NCBI RefSeq assembly: GCF_017875835.1
Contig: NZ_JAGING010000001.1
Span: 3,055,998-3,119,997, forward strand
DNA: 64,000 bases
Reading direction: 5' to 3'
DNA from: Psychrobacter sp. PL19
GTDB taxonomy: Bacteria > Pseudomonadota > Gammaproteobacteria > Pseudomonadales > Moraxellaceae
In this document: positions 29,873-37,276 of the stretch, piece after piece
Layout: each line of letters opens with the position of its first letter
How positions within the stretch are numbered: position 1 is the first letter of the stretch
Notes under the pieces: generated by a model
What the model saw: only the letters and a program-made list of their open reading frames with translations
Told to the model about the DNA's origin: nothing
Database searches by the model: none
Program-made: the position numbers and the translations under genes

Positions 29873-30202
29873 CTAACTCAGCAGTCCATTTTCAATATGC
29901 CTAGTTGCTCGCTTTACCTCATAGCTATCTGACCTTAACAAATTATCCCAAACATCTAAGCATAGACTCAGAGTAACATCGTCCTCATCATCGACCGCTT
30001 CATCATATATTCTCTGCAATATTTTGGTTAATTTGTCCATTTCACTGTAAACAATTTGTTTAGTTTCATCAGATAGACTGGCTGTAGTTATTTCAATAAA
30101 TAACTTTAATAATATACTTTTAAAATCACTTAAACATAAAACGTGGTTTTCTAAAGCATAAAATAAATGGTATAGCTTTTTGTTCACTACTTGAGAATTC
30201 AT
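29873..30202 (-). CDS. Hypothetical protein, possible orphan immunity protein
   Basis: 109 aa, all-helical and acidic in the second half (DEAVDDEDDVTLSLCLDVWD). No family recognised. It is the last gene of the island in the direction of transcription and lies behind a broken toxin cassette, a position usual for an immunity gene, but nothing in the sequence proves this. Confidence 0.5.
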   Translation of the reverse strand: MNSQVVNKKLYHLFYALENHVLCLSDFKSILLKLFIEITTASLSDETKQIVYSEMDKLTKILQRIYDEAVDDEDDVTLSLCLDVWDNLLRSDSYEVKRATRHIENGLLS

Positions 30203-30265
30203 ATAAATATCAAGTAGTTCTTTAGTTATACCTTTATTCCAAAAGTTCTTTTCTCGAATACAAGA

Positions 30266-30660
30266 TATAGTTAAGTCCTTATAAAATCGATACAGCCCAT
30301 ATCATGAAATAGTTTAGGTAGATCATTCTCCATCCAACCTTGGCGTAGGAATTTAGCCTGAGCCCATTTTTTCTCGATAGGGTTAAGATCAGGGCTGTAC
30401 GGTGGTAGCCATAGAATGCGATGGCCATGCCTATTGAGTAGTTTTTGAATACGCTTATTTTTATGAAACCGAGTCACTCGAGCACAGCTCTTACCTTGCG
30501 CTCGGGCAAAGCAGTGCTTTGCTCTATCCTTGCTCATATCCATTACAATCACGCATTTCGTTTCAAGATTTGGAATTAAGGTGTGTTTGCACCAGTCATA
30601 AAATACGTGACTATTAATGTTTGTCTCAAAGTAATCAAGGGCAAACAGCATCCTTTCATA
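30266..30660 (-). pseudogene. IS630-family transposase remnant (3' part)
   Basis: Reads MLFALDYFETNINSHVFYDW and ends with the DDE-family region LPPYSPDLNPIEKKWAQAKF, nearly the same as the intact element at 31392-32306; the 5' two thirds are missing. The expected VIVMDNASFHK is interrupted by about 20 extra in-frame codons (SKDRAKHCFARAQGKSCARV) from a short insertion containing the palindrome GCAAAGCAGTGCTTTGC. The outer end TATAGTTAAGT at 30266 matches the IS/MITE terminus. It cuts into the start of the immunity gene of the neighbouring toxin. Confidence 0.85.
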
Positions 30661-30707
30661 ATAATAATGAACGAAATTATATATATATACTTTTCCTTTT
30701 TTCTCAT
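30661..30707 (-). pseudogene. Start of a membrane immunity gene, truncated by the IS remnant
   Basis: The ATG at 30705-30707, five bases after the toxin stop, opens MRKKEKYIYIISFIII, a basic then hydrophobic start, and runs into the IS remnant after about 16 codons. The related toxin at 43087 is also followed by a membrane protein gene. I read this as the lost immunity gene of cassette 8. Confidence 0.5.
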
Positions 30708-30711
30708 TGGC

Positions 30712-31391
30712 TTATTTCGCTTGTTCAAATGCTTTAGTAGCATTGTTAATTTTATCATTGATAATTTTTTCGTAATATTTTTGACCTAAAATCGAATTCG
30801 AGTTTTTATTTACATTAGGCAAATTGCCTAATATAGTTCCAGTCTCAATATTATAAGGAGTTGGAACTTTTCTCCTATCTATTAGACTAGTTTTATCTCC
30901 TTTAACGTTGCCAAAATCGATATATGGAGAAACATCATAAGTTAGATGAGATAGTTTATTTGGTGCATAATAATTATAACTTCCTGCATTAGTAGGATCG
31001 GTTACTATATTACTCGATTTAATTTCATTAGGCTTGAGAACCCCATCTTTGCCACTATCAACAATTACTTCAAGCCGTCCATCTTTGCTAACAAACTTTT
31101 TATACTGATATTGTCCATTAGGTAACTTTCTCGGTTTACCATCAGGACCAAAGTTATGGAAAATATTTTTGTCATCTGATAATTGATTCCAATTATTATT
31201 CAAGTTACCCGATTTAAGATCATTTATGAGGTTTTGACCTGCCTTAGCATTTAAATCTCTCCGTTGAGTGACATGGAGGTAATCAAACGTTTTACATGAA
31301 TCTGTATTAGCATTACGGCACCCTTTATACGCTGCGTTGAATTCTTCGTTTTGCTCCTTATCTATATCGATATATTTCACTAAAACAGCTC
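30712..31391 (-). pseudogene. Cassette 8 toxin end ('NAGSYNYY' family), separated from its pretoxin by an IS
   Basis: The open part from a GTG at 31380 is 222 aa and ends FEQAK. The central region (FHNFGPDGK, YKKFVSKDGRLEVIVDS, DPTNAGSYNYYAPN, YDVSPYIDFGNVKGD, DRRKVP) aligns with the toxin of cassette 3 at 43087. Upstream of the GTG the frame is open to the IS630 terminus and then resumes beyond the IS at 32307 with a pretoxin ending QTQNNYLTYIQ and CNTNECR. So one toxin gene was split by the IS. No N-terminal export parts remain. Target unknown. Confidence 0.7.
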
Positions 31392-31396
31392 TATAG

Positions 31397-31849
31397 TCAA
31401 TTCAAAATAAAAGTGTTATGACAAGGATTAATATCATAAAACAATTTAGATAAGTCGTTTTCCATCCATCCTTGGCGTAGAAACTTTGCTTGTGCCCATT
31501 TTTTCTCAATAGGGTTTAAGTCAGGGCTATAAGGGGGTAAGAATAGAAGCCTGTGACCATGCCTGTTAAGCAGTCTTTTCACACGTTTATGAAAGCTTGC
31601 GTTATCCATCACAATCACGCACTTACGTTTAAGGCTTGGAATTAAGGTATATTTGCACCAGTTGTAGAATATGTCGCCATTGATATTCTTATTAAAGTAA
31701 TCAAGCGCAAACAGTATCTTTTCATATAAAGCACCAATAACGTTGGTTCTTTTTTTACTTTGCCAGTTATAGCTATCAATGCATGGGGTTCCAATGGGTG
31801 CATAGCCAAAGGGACGCAGGGTTTCAGACTCAAAGCCGCTTTCATCCAT
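31397..31849 (-). CDS. IS630-family transposase, DDE part
   Basis: 150 aa from ATG, but the frame is open further upstream (residues AKYLSKLNDYITQGFAIVY precede it), which suggests it is made as a fusion with the N-terminal frame. The DDE residues are visible in MDESGFE, VIVMDNASFH and SPDLNPIEKKW. It catalyses cut-and-paste transposition into TA. Confidence 0.85.
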   Translation of the reverse strand: MDESGFESETLRPFGYAPIGTPCIDSYNWQSKKRTNVIGALYEKILFALDYFNKNINGDIFYNWCKYTLIPSLKRKCVIVMDNASFHKRVKRLLNRHGHRLLFLPPYSPDLNPIEKKWAQAKFLRQGWMENDLSKLFYDINPCHNTFILN

Positions 31850-31901
31850 GTATACAATAGCAAAGCCTTGAGTGATATAGTCGTTGAGTTTGCTTAGATA
31901 C

Positions 31902-32240
31902 TTAGCTCTCTTTAGGGGGCAAGCTTTTGGATGCTCTAAGGTCTTTTTTTTTGCTAATACCTAAGCGCTTTAAGGCGTGATAAATGCCTGATGGGCTACA
32001 GTTTAATCGACGAGCTCGCTCATACTGGTAATCGTCAGGATGCTCTTTAACATCATTGAGCAGAACGTCATCGCTTATCTTATGAGGTTTAGTTTGCCTT
32101 GTTGTTTTGCTGTGGACACGCCGCTTCCAGTTTTGTATGGTGGTTGGACTAAGATCATAGAAATCAACCGCTTGAGCAAAGGTCATACCCCCGTCCAAGC
32201 TTTTAAGGACTTGTTTGCGAAAATCTAGTGAATAAGTCAT
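31902..32240 (-). CDS. IS630-family transposase, N-terminal HTH part
   Basis: 112 aa with a helix-turn-helix (MTFAQAVDFYDLSPTTIQNW) and a second DNA-binding helix region (CSPSGIYHALKRLGISKK). The frame changes after the A run at about 31945-31953: skipping one A would give TLEHPKACPLKRAKYLSK and join the DDE frame. This looks like frameshift or transcript slippage control, known for several IS families. Confidence 0.85.
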   Translation of the reverse strand: MTYSLDFRKQVLKSLDGGMTFAQAVDFYDLSPTTIQNWKRRVHSKTTRQTKPHKISDDVLLNDVKEHPDDYQYERARRLNCSPSGIYHALKRLGISKKKDLRASKSLPPKES

Positions 32241-32306
32241 GAGTATTTATAATAGTAATAGGTTAGTTGGTTTAGTTTATAACATTTTTAAAGGAAATTG
32301 ACTATA

Positions 32307-32495
32307 CGACATTCGTTAGTATTACAAGCTGATAGCTCTTTCGCTCTTGCAGCTTCCTGTATGTAAGTCAAATAATTATTCTGCGTTTGATTCACACTAC
32401 TAGCTGTACCTGCCGTGTCTCCACCTACGATAGCACCAGCAGCTGCTGACAACCCTAAAAGTAGAGCATTTTTAGTAGTCTCATCAACACCTTAA
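32307..32495 (-). pseudogene. Cassette 8 pretoxin fragment (cdiA)
   Basis: Reads GVDETTKNALLLGLSAAAGA, then VGGDTAGTASSVNQTQNNYL and ENDs at CNTNECR against the IS. It matches the pretoxin of the other cassettes up to the toxin boundary motif QNNYL. Its 5' side is cut by the small inverted-repeat element at 32496-32578. Confidence 0.8.
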
Positions 32496-32578
32496 TAGAC
32501 CTCTTGCATAAGTCATCGCTAGCCCTCGTAACTCCATCAGTGGAAGTCAATGAACTGGTACTTTCGCAAGAGGTCTAA
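32496..32578. mobile_element. 83-bp MITE-like element
   Basis: Perfect 12-bp termini TAGACCTCTTGC (32496-32507) and GCAAGAGGTCTA (32567-32578), no coding capacity. It truncates the cassette 8 pretoxin and supplies the stop codon of the lipoprotein gene at 32575. Probably a non-autonomous derivative of an IS not present in this window. Confidence 0.65.
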
Positions 32579-32769
32579 TTATTATCTGATTTCACCAATT
32601 TCCATTGCGGTGCGCCGCCACACTTCTTATTTAAACGCTTTTGTTCATCCGGTGGTAGTTGCTTGTAGTAGTCTCCACTGATTGCACAGTCTTGTTGGTA
32701 ATAATCACTTAAAACACAGCCACTCATATTTAGCATTAAAAAAATGAGTGTGATCTTAACTATTTTCAT
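32575..32769 (-). CDS. Small lipoprotein, end of the immunity array
   Basis: 64 aa with a signal and lipobox (IFLMLNMSGC) and a short mature part with CAISGDYYKQLPP and KKCGGAP. It is not clearly a member of the 85-aa family next to it. Its last codon (TAG) lies in the adjacent MITE, so the C terminus may be truncated. Transcribed in the same direction as the array. Confidence 0.6.
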   Translation of the reverse strand: MKIVKITLIFLMLNMSGCVLSDYYQQDCAISGDYYKQLPPDEQKRLNKKCGGAPQWKLVKSDNN

Positions 32770-32781
32770 TACGAATTTCCC

Positions 32782-32943
32782 TTATAAAATATGTTTAGCT
32801 TTTTGGCTTTGAGTTAATTGACATTCATCAACTGAATTAGACCATTTGGGATTTGGCTCACTACAATTCCAGTCAAGAAAGCGACAAGATTGGTAACCTG
32901 TAAGAAATAAGCATAAAGCACTAATAGTCATAAGGCTTTTCAT
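32782..32943 (-). pseudogene. Immunity-array unit H, truncated lipoprotein
   Basis: 53 codons starting MKSLMTISALCLFLTG, nearly identical to unit B (34476-34712) but with Tyr in place of the lipobox Cys and a stop after AKHIL where unit B continues. Both changes would inactivate it. It is preceded by GGAG at the same distance as the other units. Confidence 0.75.
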
Positions 32944-32963
32944 TATGTTGAAACTCCCTATTC

Positions 32964-33224
32964 CTACCTATACTTAGGATCGGATTTAAACTTATAGGAT
33001 GGTGTTTCTAAGCATTTGTAATAAATGTCATCATCAACAGCCTTATTATAGTTACTACCTAATATTGTTCTTGCAATGTTTTGTTGAGAAGAAACACAAG
33101 CATTTTTTTCTTTATAAGCTCTAGTCTTATCAATATTTTGATTATTCCAATCAAAGATACCGTAGTTACAAGCGGACAGACTTAAGCAGAAAACGACTGT
33201 CATAATATTAAAAAGCATCTTCAT
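32964..33224 (-). CDS. Immunity-array unit G, 85-aa family lipoprotein
   Basis: 86 aa, start chosen by alignment with units A and E (an extra ATG one codon earlier exists). Lipobox LSLSAC, then NYGIFDWNNQNIDKTRAY, CVSSQQNIARTILGSNYN and a YKFKSDPKYR end. The sequence across its start still encodes the toxin tail EGVYDEDAF and stop in another frame, as in front of units A and E. Inferred immunity protein at the outer or inner membrane, active in the periplasm. Confidence 0.75.
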   Translation of the reverse strand: MKMLFNIMTVVFCLSLSACNYGIFDWNNQNIDKTRAYKEKNACVSSQQNIARTILGSNYNKAVDDDIYYKCLETPSYKFKSDPKYR

Positions 33225-33314
33225 CATAAACTCCTTCTGATTGAGACTTTAGCATTAATTGGCTTCAATCTATTAGTATGAATCTGCTTATTGAAGCCTG
33301 ATTAAGATGACAAA

Positions 33315-33569
33315 TTAGTTTGAAGTCTTAAACTTGTAGTTTGTATTATCTATACAGCTATTCAATATATTTGTTCTTACTTTATCAGTATACTGTGAAC
33401 CTAAGAATGATCTAGCTGCCGCCTGCTGCGTACTGTTACATTCATTAACATTTTTTGAGAGTTGAGAGTTTATTTCGCTACAATTCCAGTCCCCTAGTTT
33501 ACACGGGGAACATCCTAATAATATCAGACACGACATCATGATAACGTTGGTCTTAATAAGGCTTTTCAT
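33315..33569 (-). CDS. Immunity-array unit F, 85-aa family lipoprotein
   Basis: 84 aa, lipobox CLILLGC, followed by CKLGDWNCSEINSQLSKN, C...TQQAAARSFLGSQYTD and an NYKFKTSN end. It belongs to the 'MKSL' branch with B and H. Starts 20 bp after unit E. The intergenic sequence after it (33228-33314) is a near copy of the one at 33851-33937. Confidence 0.75.
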   Translation of the reverse strand: MKSLIKTNVIMMSCLILLGCSPCKLGDWNCSEINSQLSKNVNECNSTQQAAARSFLGSQYTDKVRTNILNSCIDNTNYKFKTSN

Positions 33570-33589
33570 TGTATTTGAACTCCTTATTC

Positions 33590-33850
33590 CTACCTATATT
33601 TAGGGTCAGATTTAAACTTATAGTTAGAGTTATTACTACATTTTTCAAAAATGTACTGATCAATTACTTTGTTATACTTATCTTGCAATTTTACCCTTGC
33701 AATACTTTGTTGATCGGTAATACAACTACTCCATGCTTGATAATCCTTTCTTTTATCAAGATTTTTATTATTCCAATCAAAGATACCGTAGTTACAAGCG
33801 GACAGACTTAAGCATAAAGTGACTGCCATTACATTAAAAAGCATCTTCAT
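33590..33850 (-). CDS. Immunity-array unit E, 85-aa family lipoprotein
   Basis: 86 aa, 'MKMLF' branch: lipobox LSLSAC, NYGIFDWNNKNLDKRKDY, C..DQQSIARVKLQDKYN, YKFKSDPKYR. Directly in front of it the sequence still encodes QLEGVYNEDAF and stop, the last codons of the toxin at 34977, overlapping its ATG. So this unit is a toxin/immunity cassette that has lost all but the toxin's tail. Confidence 0.78.
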   Translation of the reverse strand: MKMLFNVMAVTLCLSLSACNYGIFDWNNKNLDKRKDYQAWSSCITDQQSIARVKLQDKYNKVIDQYIFEKCSNNSNYKFKSDPKYR

Positions 33851-33937
33851 TGTAAACTCCTTCTAATTGCAGTCATGATTAATTGGTTTCAATCTATTAG
33901 TATGAATCTGCTTATAAAGTCTGATCAAGACCGCAAT

Positions 33938-34189
33938 TTAGTTTGAAGTCTTAAACTTGTAATTTGGATTAGAACCACATTTATTAAAAATATGTTGTTC
34001 TATCTCATAGTTGTAACTAGAACCAAGTACTTGTCTAGCTATAGCTTGTTGAGAGCTTGTACACTCTGCACGTTTTTTATATCCAGGTGTTTCATCAAGA
34101 TGAATTTGATTCCAGTCGAATATTCCATAACTGCAACCGCTGATTAAAAACATACAAATGAGAGTCAAAACACTAAGATTAATATTCAT
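33938..34189 (-). CDS. Immunity-array unit D, 85-aa family lipoprotein
   Basis: 83 aa, lipobox CMFLISGC, then SYGIFDWNQIHLDETPGY, C.SSQQAIARQVLGSSYN and an NYKFKTSN end. Conserved Cys pair and QQ.IAR motif as in the rest of the family. No toxin tail in front; it follows unit C by 5 bp. Confidence 0.75.
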   Translation of the reverse strand: MNINLSVLTLICMFLISGCSYGIFDWNQIHLDETPGYKKRAECTSSQQAIARQVLGSSYNYEIEQHIFNKCGSNPNYKFKTSN

Positions 34190-34194
34190 TGTAA

Positions 34195-34455
34195 TTAGCC
34201 TGTGGTCCTAAATTTATAGTCCGTATTTTTAACACACTCGCTATAAATTTCACTATCAATTTTTTCATTGTAATTCTGTTTCAATAATTTTTTGGCTATG
34301 TTTTGTTGTTCATTAATGCATGATGTTCTTTTCTTATACCACGCAGTATTGCTGATATCTTTATTACAATTGATGTCATAGCCACAACTAGGCCCAGGAA
34401 ATACACAACCTGAAATAAACACCAATACCATAATGGAACTAATAATGTTTTTCAT
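34195..34455 (-). CDS. Immunity-array unit C, 85-aa family lipoprotein
   Basis: 86 aa, the most divergent unit: lipobox MVLVFISGC with extra cysteines (CVFPGPSCGYDINC), then SCINEQQNIAKKLLKQNYN and YKFRTTG. Still recognisable by the EQQNIA and C....YKF pattern. Confidence 0.72.
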   Translation of the reverse strand: MKNIISSIMVLVFISGCVFPGPSCGYDINCNKDISNTAWYKKRTSCINEQQNIAKKLLKQNYNEKIDSEIYSECVKNTDYKFRTTG

Positions 34456-34475
34456 TTTAATTGAAATCCACCTTA

Positions 34476-34712
34476 CTACTTATACTGATAATTGGTATTT
34501 TTTATACATTGATAATTAATATTATTTTGTATATCATCCGAATATTTTTCTTTTAAAATCTGTTTAGCTTTCTGTCTTTGGGTTAATTGACATTCGTCAA
34601 CTGAGTTAGACCATTTGGGATTTGGCTCACTACAATTCCAGTCAAGAAAGCGACAAGATTGACAGCCTGTATGAAATAAGCATAAAGCACTAATAGTCAT
34701 AAGGCTCTTCAT
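34476..34712 (-). CDS. Immunity-array unit B, 85-aa family lipoprotein
   Basis: 78 aa from the ATG at 34712, ten bases after GGAG; a TTG three codons earlier lies too close to it. Lipobox SALCLFHTGC, CRFLDWNCSEPNPKWSNS, DECQLTQRQKAKQILKEKYS and an NTNYQYK end. The truncated unit H is its near copy. Confidence 0.75.
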   Translation of the reverse strand: MKSLMTISALCLFHTGCQSCRFLDWNCSEPNPKWSNSVDECQLTQRQKAKQILKEKYSDDIQNNINYQCIKNTNYQYK

Positions 34713-34732
34713 TGTATTCAAACTCCTTATTC

Positions 34733-34993
34733 CTACCTGTATTTAGGGTCGGATTTGAATTTGTAGTTATGGTTTTCAATACACTTATTTAGTATATCAA
34801 TATCAACCTCATCGTTATATTTAGTACCTAAACTATTCCTTGCAATGTTTTGCTGTTCTATACGGCAGCTTTGCGTCAACTTATAAGCTCTAGTTTTATC
34901 GATATTTTGGTTATTCCAATCAAAGATACCATAGTTACAAGCGGATAAACTTAGGCAGAAAACGACTGTTATGATATTAAAAAGCATCTTCAT
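34733..34993 (-). CDS. Immunity-array unit A, cognate lipoprotein of the cassette 7 toxin
   Basis: 86 aa, lipobox LSLSAC, NYGIFDWNNQNIDKTRAY, C.IEQQNIARNSLGTKYN, YKFKSDPKYR. Its ATG lies inside the end of the toxin gene (17-bp overlap), so it is the unit physically coupled to a toxin and the likely cognate immunity gene. The lipobox points to a periplasm-facing lipoprotein, so the toxin probably acts in or from the periplasm. Head of an array of at least eight related units. Confidence 0.8.
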   Translation of the reverse strand: MKMLFNIITVVFCLSLSACNYGIFDWNNQNIDKTRAYKLTQSCRIEQQNIARNSLGTKYNDEVDIDILNKCIENHNYKFKSDPKYR

Positions 34994-35807
34994 TATAAAC
35001 TCCTTCTAATTGAGGGTTTTTAGGCTTAACCAAAACAGGAATTGATGGATTAATATTGTCTTTTGGCGTACCCCATTTATCTACAAAATCTACATAAAGT
35101 GGATTTTCTACTTTCTGTGTTTCTGAAACAACTTTACCTGCATTATTAATATACTGACCTTGATTATTCGTTAGGTACTCTGCTGGTATCTCCGCATAAT
35201 AACTACTGTGTGAATAACATGCCCAGCACTCGCCCCCTGTCGCAGGATTACCGCCTAATATTATCGGAGGACGACCGACAAAGTCCGCTTTGTGTACTGC
35301 AGAATAAGCACCGCTTTGATAAACAACCTCATTACCATCTTTGTCTATACCCACATAAGTATATCCATTTTTGGCAAGCTGATCAGCGTAGTCCTGTACG
35401 TTAGTGGCAGTACCATAAAAGCGTGACTGACGAATAGGAATATTTGTAATATTCTGATTGTTATTTAAGTCTTTTAGAGCAACGCTACCGGTCAGTCCAC
35501 CTCGACTGTGATTACTGGTATCTATCTGTAAGCCTTTTTCCATAGCGTCAAGGTAGATATCTTGATTGAGTTTTTCTGAATTAGTTAAGGGCAGCCTGCC
35601 ACCTAAAGTATCATTAAACTTGTCATATCCAGCATACATTAACTCTGAAGTTAATGACGATAGTATCCACCAGCCATCATACTTACCTGTTGGCTGATTC
35701 ATGACGACTAGAGCGCCTACTTTATTAGTATCATTGGTGTTCTGTTTGGCGGCATTGGCTAAGGAGGCTTCTTTATCGTTGAAGATACCAGGATTAGATA
35801 GAGTTAT
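34977..35807 (-). pseudogene. Cassette 7: orphan CdiA/FHA C-terminal toxin fragment
   Basis: 277 codons open from 35807, with a usable ATG at 35702 (241 aa). The first part (NPGIFNDKEASLANAAKQNT) lies upstream of the ATG. The body has DTSNHSRGGLTGSVALKDL and RFYGTATNVQDYADQLAKNG, a region found in the C-terminal parts of filamentous haemagglutinin-like toxins. The variable end has GGECWACYSHSSYYAEIP and closes with QLEGVYNEDAF. No filamentous repeats precede it. Unless fused by recombination to a cdiA, it lacks export signals. Activity not recognised. Confidence 0.65.
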
Positions 35808-35872
35808 GGCGCTAAAAAAATAAGCGCAAGCTAAATGCCTGCGCTATGTTAAATGATTTAGATAAGCTAAAG

Positions 35873-36238
35873 CTAATTACACAGACCCGTTAGCTTATTA
35901 TTCTTGCCATCGACACATTCTGTTTCACCTAAGTAGATATAGCCTTTGTTTTTCATACAACTTCTAATAGCTTTACTGCGCTTACTGACATCTTCACTCG
36001 TCATACCTGGATAATGATTATTTAAATCTAGACTACCATCACGAAAGTTTTTCACTCCACAGCTCTGAAAATCTTGCCGACGCTTATCTACATTAGTACG
36101 ACCAACAGTATCTGCCTTTTGCCAACCTTGTATCTGAGGCGGTGCTAATGAAACGTAAGGACTATAACCAGGCACTACATAAAAGGCTGAGCAGGCGCTT
36201 AATAAAACTGCAAGTATGGATAAAAAAATCATTCTCAT
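35873..36238 (-). CDS. Immunity lipoprotein, 121-aa family, copy 4
   Basis: 121 aa. Lipobox AVLLSAC, then VVPGYSPYVSLAPPQIQGWQ, GRTNVDKRRQDFQSCGVKNF, a central variable part, SCMKNKGYIYLGETECVDG and the constant end NKLTGLCN. GGAGGT precedes the ATG. In front of it (36239-36325) the last 27 or so codons of the cassette 6 toxin are still present, ending LLSPDIMIMLLKLGGN. Confidence 0.78.
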   Translation of the reverse strand: MRMIFLSILAVLLSACSAFYVVPGYSPYVSLAPPQIQGWQKADTVGRTNVDKRRQDFQSCGVKNFRDGSLDLNNHYPGMTSEDVSKRSKAIRSCMKNKGYIYLGETECVDGKNNKLTGLCN

Positions 36239-36325
36239 AATCAGTTACCTCCTAGTTTTAATAGCATAATCATTATATCGGGTGAGAGTAAGTCTGCTAA
36301 TGCAAATGGGGCGACAGCTGGATTG
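36239..36325 (-). pseudogene. Toxin-tail fossil in front of immunity copy 4
   Basis: Encodes PAVAPFALADLLSPDIMI and MLLKLGGN plus stop, matching the end of the cassette 6 toxin almost exactly. The rest of that toxin gene is missing; upstream there is only a GCGCA/TGCGC hairpin. Confidence 0.8.
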
Positions 36326-36388
36326 CTAGAAAAGAATAAGCGCAAGCTAAATGCCTGCGCCATGTTAAATGATTTAGATAAGCTAAAG

Positions 36389-36753
36389 CTAATTACACAG
36401 TCCTGTTAGCTTATTATTCTTGCCATCGACACATTCTGTTTCACCCAAATAAATATAGCCTTTATTTTTCATGCATGATCTTATTTTCTTACTGCGTTCC
36501 GACACTTGATTACTAGTCATCCCTGGATATTGTACGTTTAAATCCAAGTGGCCATCACGATAGATTTTAACCCCGCAACTTTGAAAGTCTTGCCAACGCT
36601 TATCAACTTTGGTACGGCCAATAGTATCTGACTTTTGCCATCGCTGTATATGAGGTGGTGCTAATGATACATATGGATATAGCCAGGGACAACGTTAAAG
36701 GCTGAGCAGGTGCTTAGTATAACTGCAAGTATGGATGAACAAAGAATTCTCAT
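36389..36753 (-). pseudogene. Immunity lipoprotein, 121-aa family, copy 3 (frameshifted)
   Basis: A one-base deletion near 36676-36682 (GGATATAGCC where the sisters have GGATTATAGCC) breaks the frame after the VVPGY region. The rest (DFQSCGVKIYRDGHLDLN, ECVDGKNNKLTGLCN) is intact. Starts at the ATG at 36751-36753, behind the same GGAGGT. Confidence 0.8.
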
Positions 36754-36766
36754 AATCAGTTACCTC

Positions 36767-37129
36767 CTAATTACACAGCCCTGTTAGCTTATTATTCTTG
36801 CCATCAACACATTTACTGCCAAGGTAAATATAGCCTTTATTTTTCATACAAGACTCTATTCTCCTACGACGCTTTATTACATCATCCGTACTCATGTTTG
36901 AGTACTCAACTGATAAGTCCAATGTTCCATTATTATAGTTTTTTACTCCACAACTCTGGAAATCTTGCCAACGCTTATCAACGTTGGTGCGACCAACGTT
37001 ATCTGCTTTTTGCCAGCCTTGTATCACAGGTGGTGCTAATGATACATATGGATTATAGCCTGGGACGACATTGAAAGTATTACAAGCGCTTAGTATAACT
37101 GCAAGTATGGATAAACAAAAAATTCTCAT
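36767..37129 (-). CDS. Immunity lipoprotein, 121-aa family, copy 2
   Basis: 120 aa. Lipobox AVILSAC, VVPGYNPYVSLAPPVIQGWQ, DFQSCGVKNYNNGTLDLSVE, constant C terminus NKLTGLCN. Preceded (37130-37216) by a diverged toxin tail, PFALADLLSPDMMAILLQLS, so it probably came from a different toxin allele than copy 1. Confidence 0.78.
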   Translation of the reverse strand: MRIFCLSILAVILSACNTFNVVPGYNPYVSLAPPVIQGWQKADNVGRTNVDKRWQDFQSCGVKNYNNGTLDLSVEYSNMSTDDVIKRRRRIESCMKNKGYIYLGSKCVDGKNNKLTGLCN

Positions 37130-37216
37130 GGTTAATTTCCTGATAACTGTAAGAGTATTGCCATCATGTCGGGCGAGAGTAAGTCCGCTAGCGCAAATGG
37201 TGCAGAGACTGGATCG
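37130..37216 (-). pseudogene. Diverged toxin-tail fossil in front of immunity copy 2
   Basis: Encodes DPVSAPFALADLLSPDMM, then AILLQLSGN and stop: same place and pattern as the end of the cassette 6 toxin but with several substitutions. Followed on the far side by a GCGCA hairpin (37227-37250) like those behind the other copies. Confidence 0.75.
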
Positions 37217-37276
37217 CTAAAAAATAAGCGCAAGCTAAATGCCTGCGCTATGTTAAATGATTTAGATAAGCTAAGA

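Larger units (their letters stand above)
31392..32306 (-). mobile_element. IS630-family insertion sequence, apparently complete
   Basis: 915 bp including the TA at each end. Inverted termini TATAGTCAATT (left) and AATTGACTATA (right); TA is the target duplication of IS630-type elements. Holds two overlapping transposase frames joined through a run of nine A. Inserted into the toxin gene of cassette 8. Confidence 0.9.
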
